Shown: piece after piece, positions 62,931 to 64,000 of the stretch
Numbering within the stretch: position 1 is the stretch's first letter
How the letters are laid out: every line of letters starts with the position of its first letter
NCBI GenBank assembly: GCA_028551475.1
Contig: CM052362.1
Coordinates: 2,984,166-3,048,165, forward strand
Source: Casuarina equisetifolia
Taxonomy: Eukaryota > Streptophyta > Magnoliopsida > Fagales > Casuarinaceae
Direction of reading: 5' to 3'
Length of the DNA: 64,000 nt
Notes under the pieces: generated by a model
What the model was told of the DNA's origin: nothing
The model's database searches: none
What the model saw: only the letters and a program-made list of their open reading frames with translations
Made by a program: the position numbers and the translations under genes

Positions 62931-64000
62931 TGCATTTTGGATTACGAGAGTATGATCATTCCGGTACACAGAAGTTTTGTGATGCAATCTTGTTTGTGTT
63001 AACGTTTGATTTTATTATAATCAAGATGTACAAGTTAAAAGGAGTTCTTACTAGGAAGATGAGGGAAGCTCAGGGGAAGGGGAAGGTGAGGGAATCTCAA
63101 AACGCGAAATGGTGGGTGGCTTGTTTTGAAGCTACGACATCAACCAGTAGAAAAGAATATTGGACGGTGTAAGGTATTGGTGAAGTCTTGAAAAGTGTTA
63201 GATTTGACAAACTTTCGTGCCACCCTCCTTAGTGACTGCAAAATTTGTCATCCTTTTATGTTGGACTTATTGGTGTATAAATTGTTAGAGATGCGTTTGT
63301 CTTTAGTATTTGTTCATGTTTATTTTGTTTTGATTGCCATTTTCTTTTTTAAGACTTGAAAGTATTACACTTTCAAATATTATTGTTAAGATGTCAATTA
63401 TGTGTTTATGTTGTTAAGATTTCTTGAATTTTTATGTTTATGTAGTGGAACTTCAAACAAGAAATAATTTTGCAATAATTGTTAAGCAGGTCTAGTTTCA
63501 CAAAGCTGAAAAATTACAATGTCGAAATTTAGATCACTAGATTAAAAAAAAAAAAACTTGGTTTAATTCAAACCTTAGACTAGCATTATGTACTAATTGA
63601 TTTTTGTTTAATTTTTTTATGATCATGACCATGGTGTAACTTAATTTTTCATTGTTTTTGGCTAACAATTTTCATTCATTGTTTTCTTTTAATTTTTAGA
63701 TCAACATTAATAAACATTCCTGAAGAATTTCTACTCATTGTTTTCATTTGGATTTTATTACCAATACCATTAGTGTTTGTCAAAAGATTCCTGGGTCGTG
63801 AACATCATTGATACGTACTAGTTGCATGTTGTATCTCTAAAACACTTCCTTCCACCCCTATCATTGTCAATTACTTCTTAAATTGAAGAATAGTTTTCCC
63901 ATCTTACTTTTCCATGGACTTGCTCTACCTCTCATAGCTCATTTTCTTTTATCCTCAATAGATTCCTCCTCTCCTATTGAGTATTAGAGTAAAATTAGTT
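62931..64000. other. Terminal spacer, duplicated from 6.3-7.0 kb
   Basis: 62930-63270 matches 6350-6740 and 63690-63780 matches 6936-7030, in the same order. 63825-63950 matches 30390-30510. The 60-residue frame at 62990-63172 has no counterpart in the other copy and is not supported. The window ends inside what looks like the upstream spacer of the next NLR block. Confidence 0.5.

Overview
This window looks like nuclear DNA of a dicot plant. It is AT-rich, has GT-AG introns, and carries plant-type Ty1/copia elements. Its genes belong to the coiled-coil NB-ARC LRR family (CNL, the At4g27190/RPS2-like type that is expanded in woody rosids). I cannot name the species. All coordinates, repeat periods and divergences were counted by hand and may be off by a base or two.

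The window is a decaying resistance-gene cluster, with every NLR copy on the + strand. In order: NLR1 (about 1300-5356), a pseudogene missing its CC and most of its NB-ARC. A shattered relic follows (P-loop at about 7290/14858, LRR piece about 14985-15170), split by copia element 1 (7315-14852). That element's 5' LTR holds a nested solo LTR (7338-8587). NLR2 (17105-18155) is a CC-NB-ARC pseudogene that runs directly into the C-terminal part of a T-complex 11 (TCP11)-like gene (18155-19399). NLR3 (21511-27660) is the only copy that looks whole, with four exons and about 1374 aa. A second solo LTR (28585-29270), a foldback element (30720-31166) and a minus-strand copia element 2 (31940-37362) separate it from the next copy. 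From 37.8 to 43.2 kb lies a series of degenerate copies of the NLR 5' leader, including a dead start exon at 41.2 kb and a near-perfect 49-bp hairpin. NLR4 (43228-49623) has the same exon architecture as NLR3 and only three visible lesions. NLR5 (52336-59926) is an LRR-only relic, most of which is a tandem array of about 14 units of about 445 bp. NLR6 (61357-62930) is another LRR-only relic, in which a leader sequence is fused straight to an LRR.

NLR3 would encode a cytoplasmic immune receptor and is the only clear candidate for function. The other copies record repeated duplication of a block that contains leader, gene and 3' flank, followed by truncation, transposon insertion and C-to-T decay. 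In NLR3, the first three exons are whole-codon, phase-0 modules, which makes LRR exon gain and loss easy. The array in NLR5 looks like the extreme outcome: an LRR exon turned into a satellite-like repeat whose period is mostly no longer a multiple of three.
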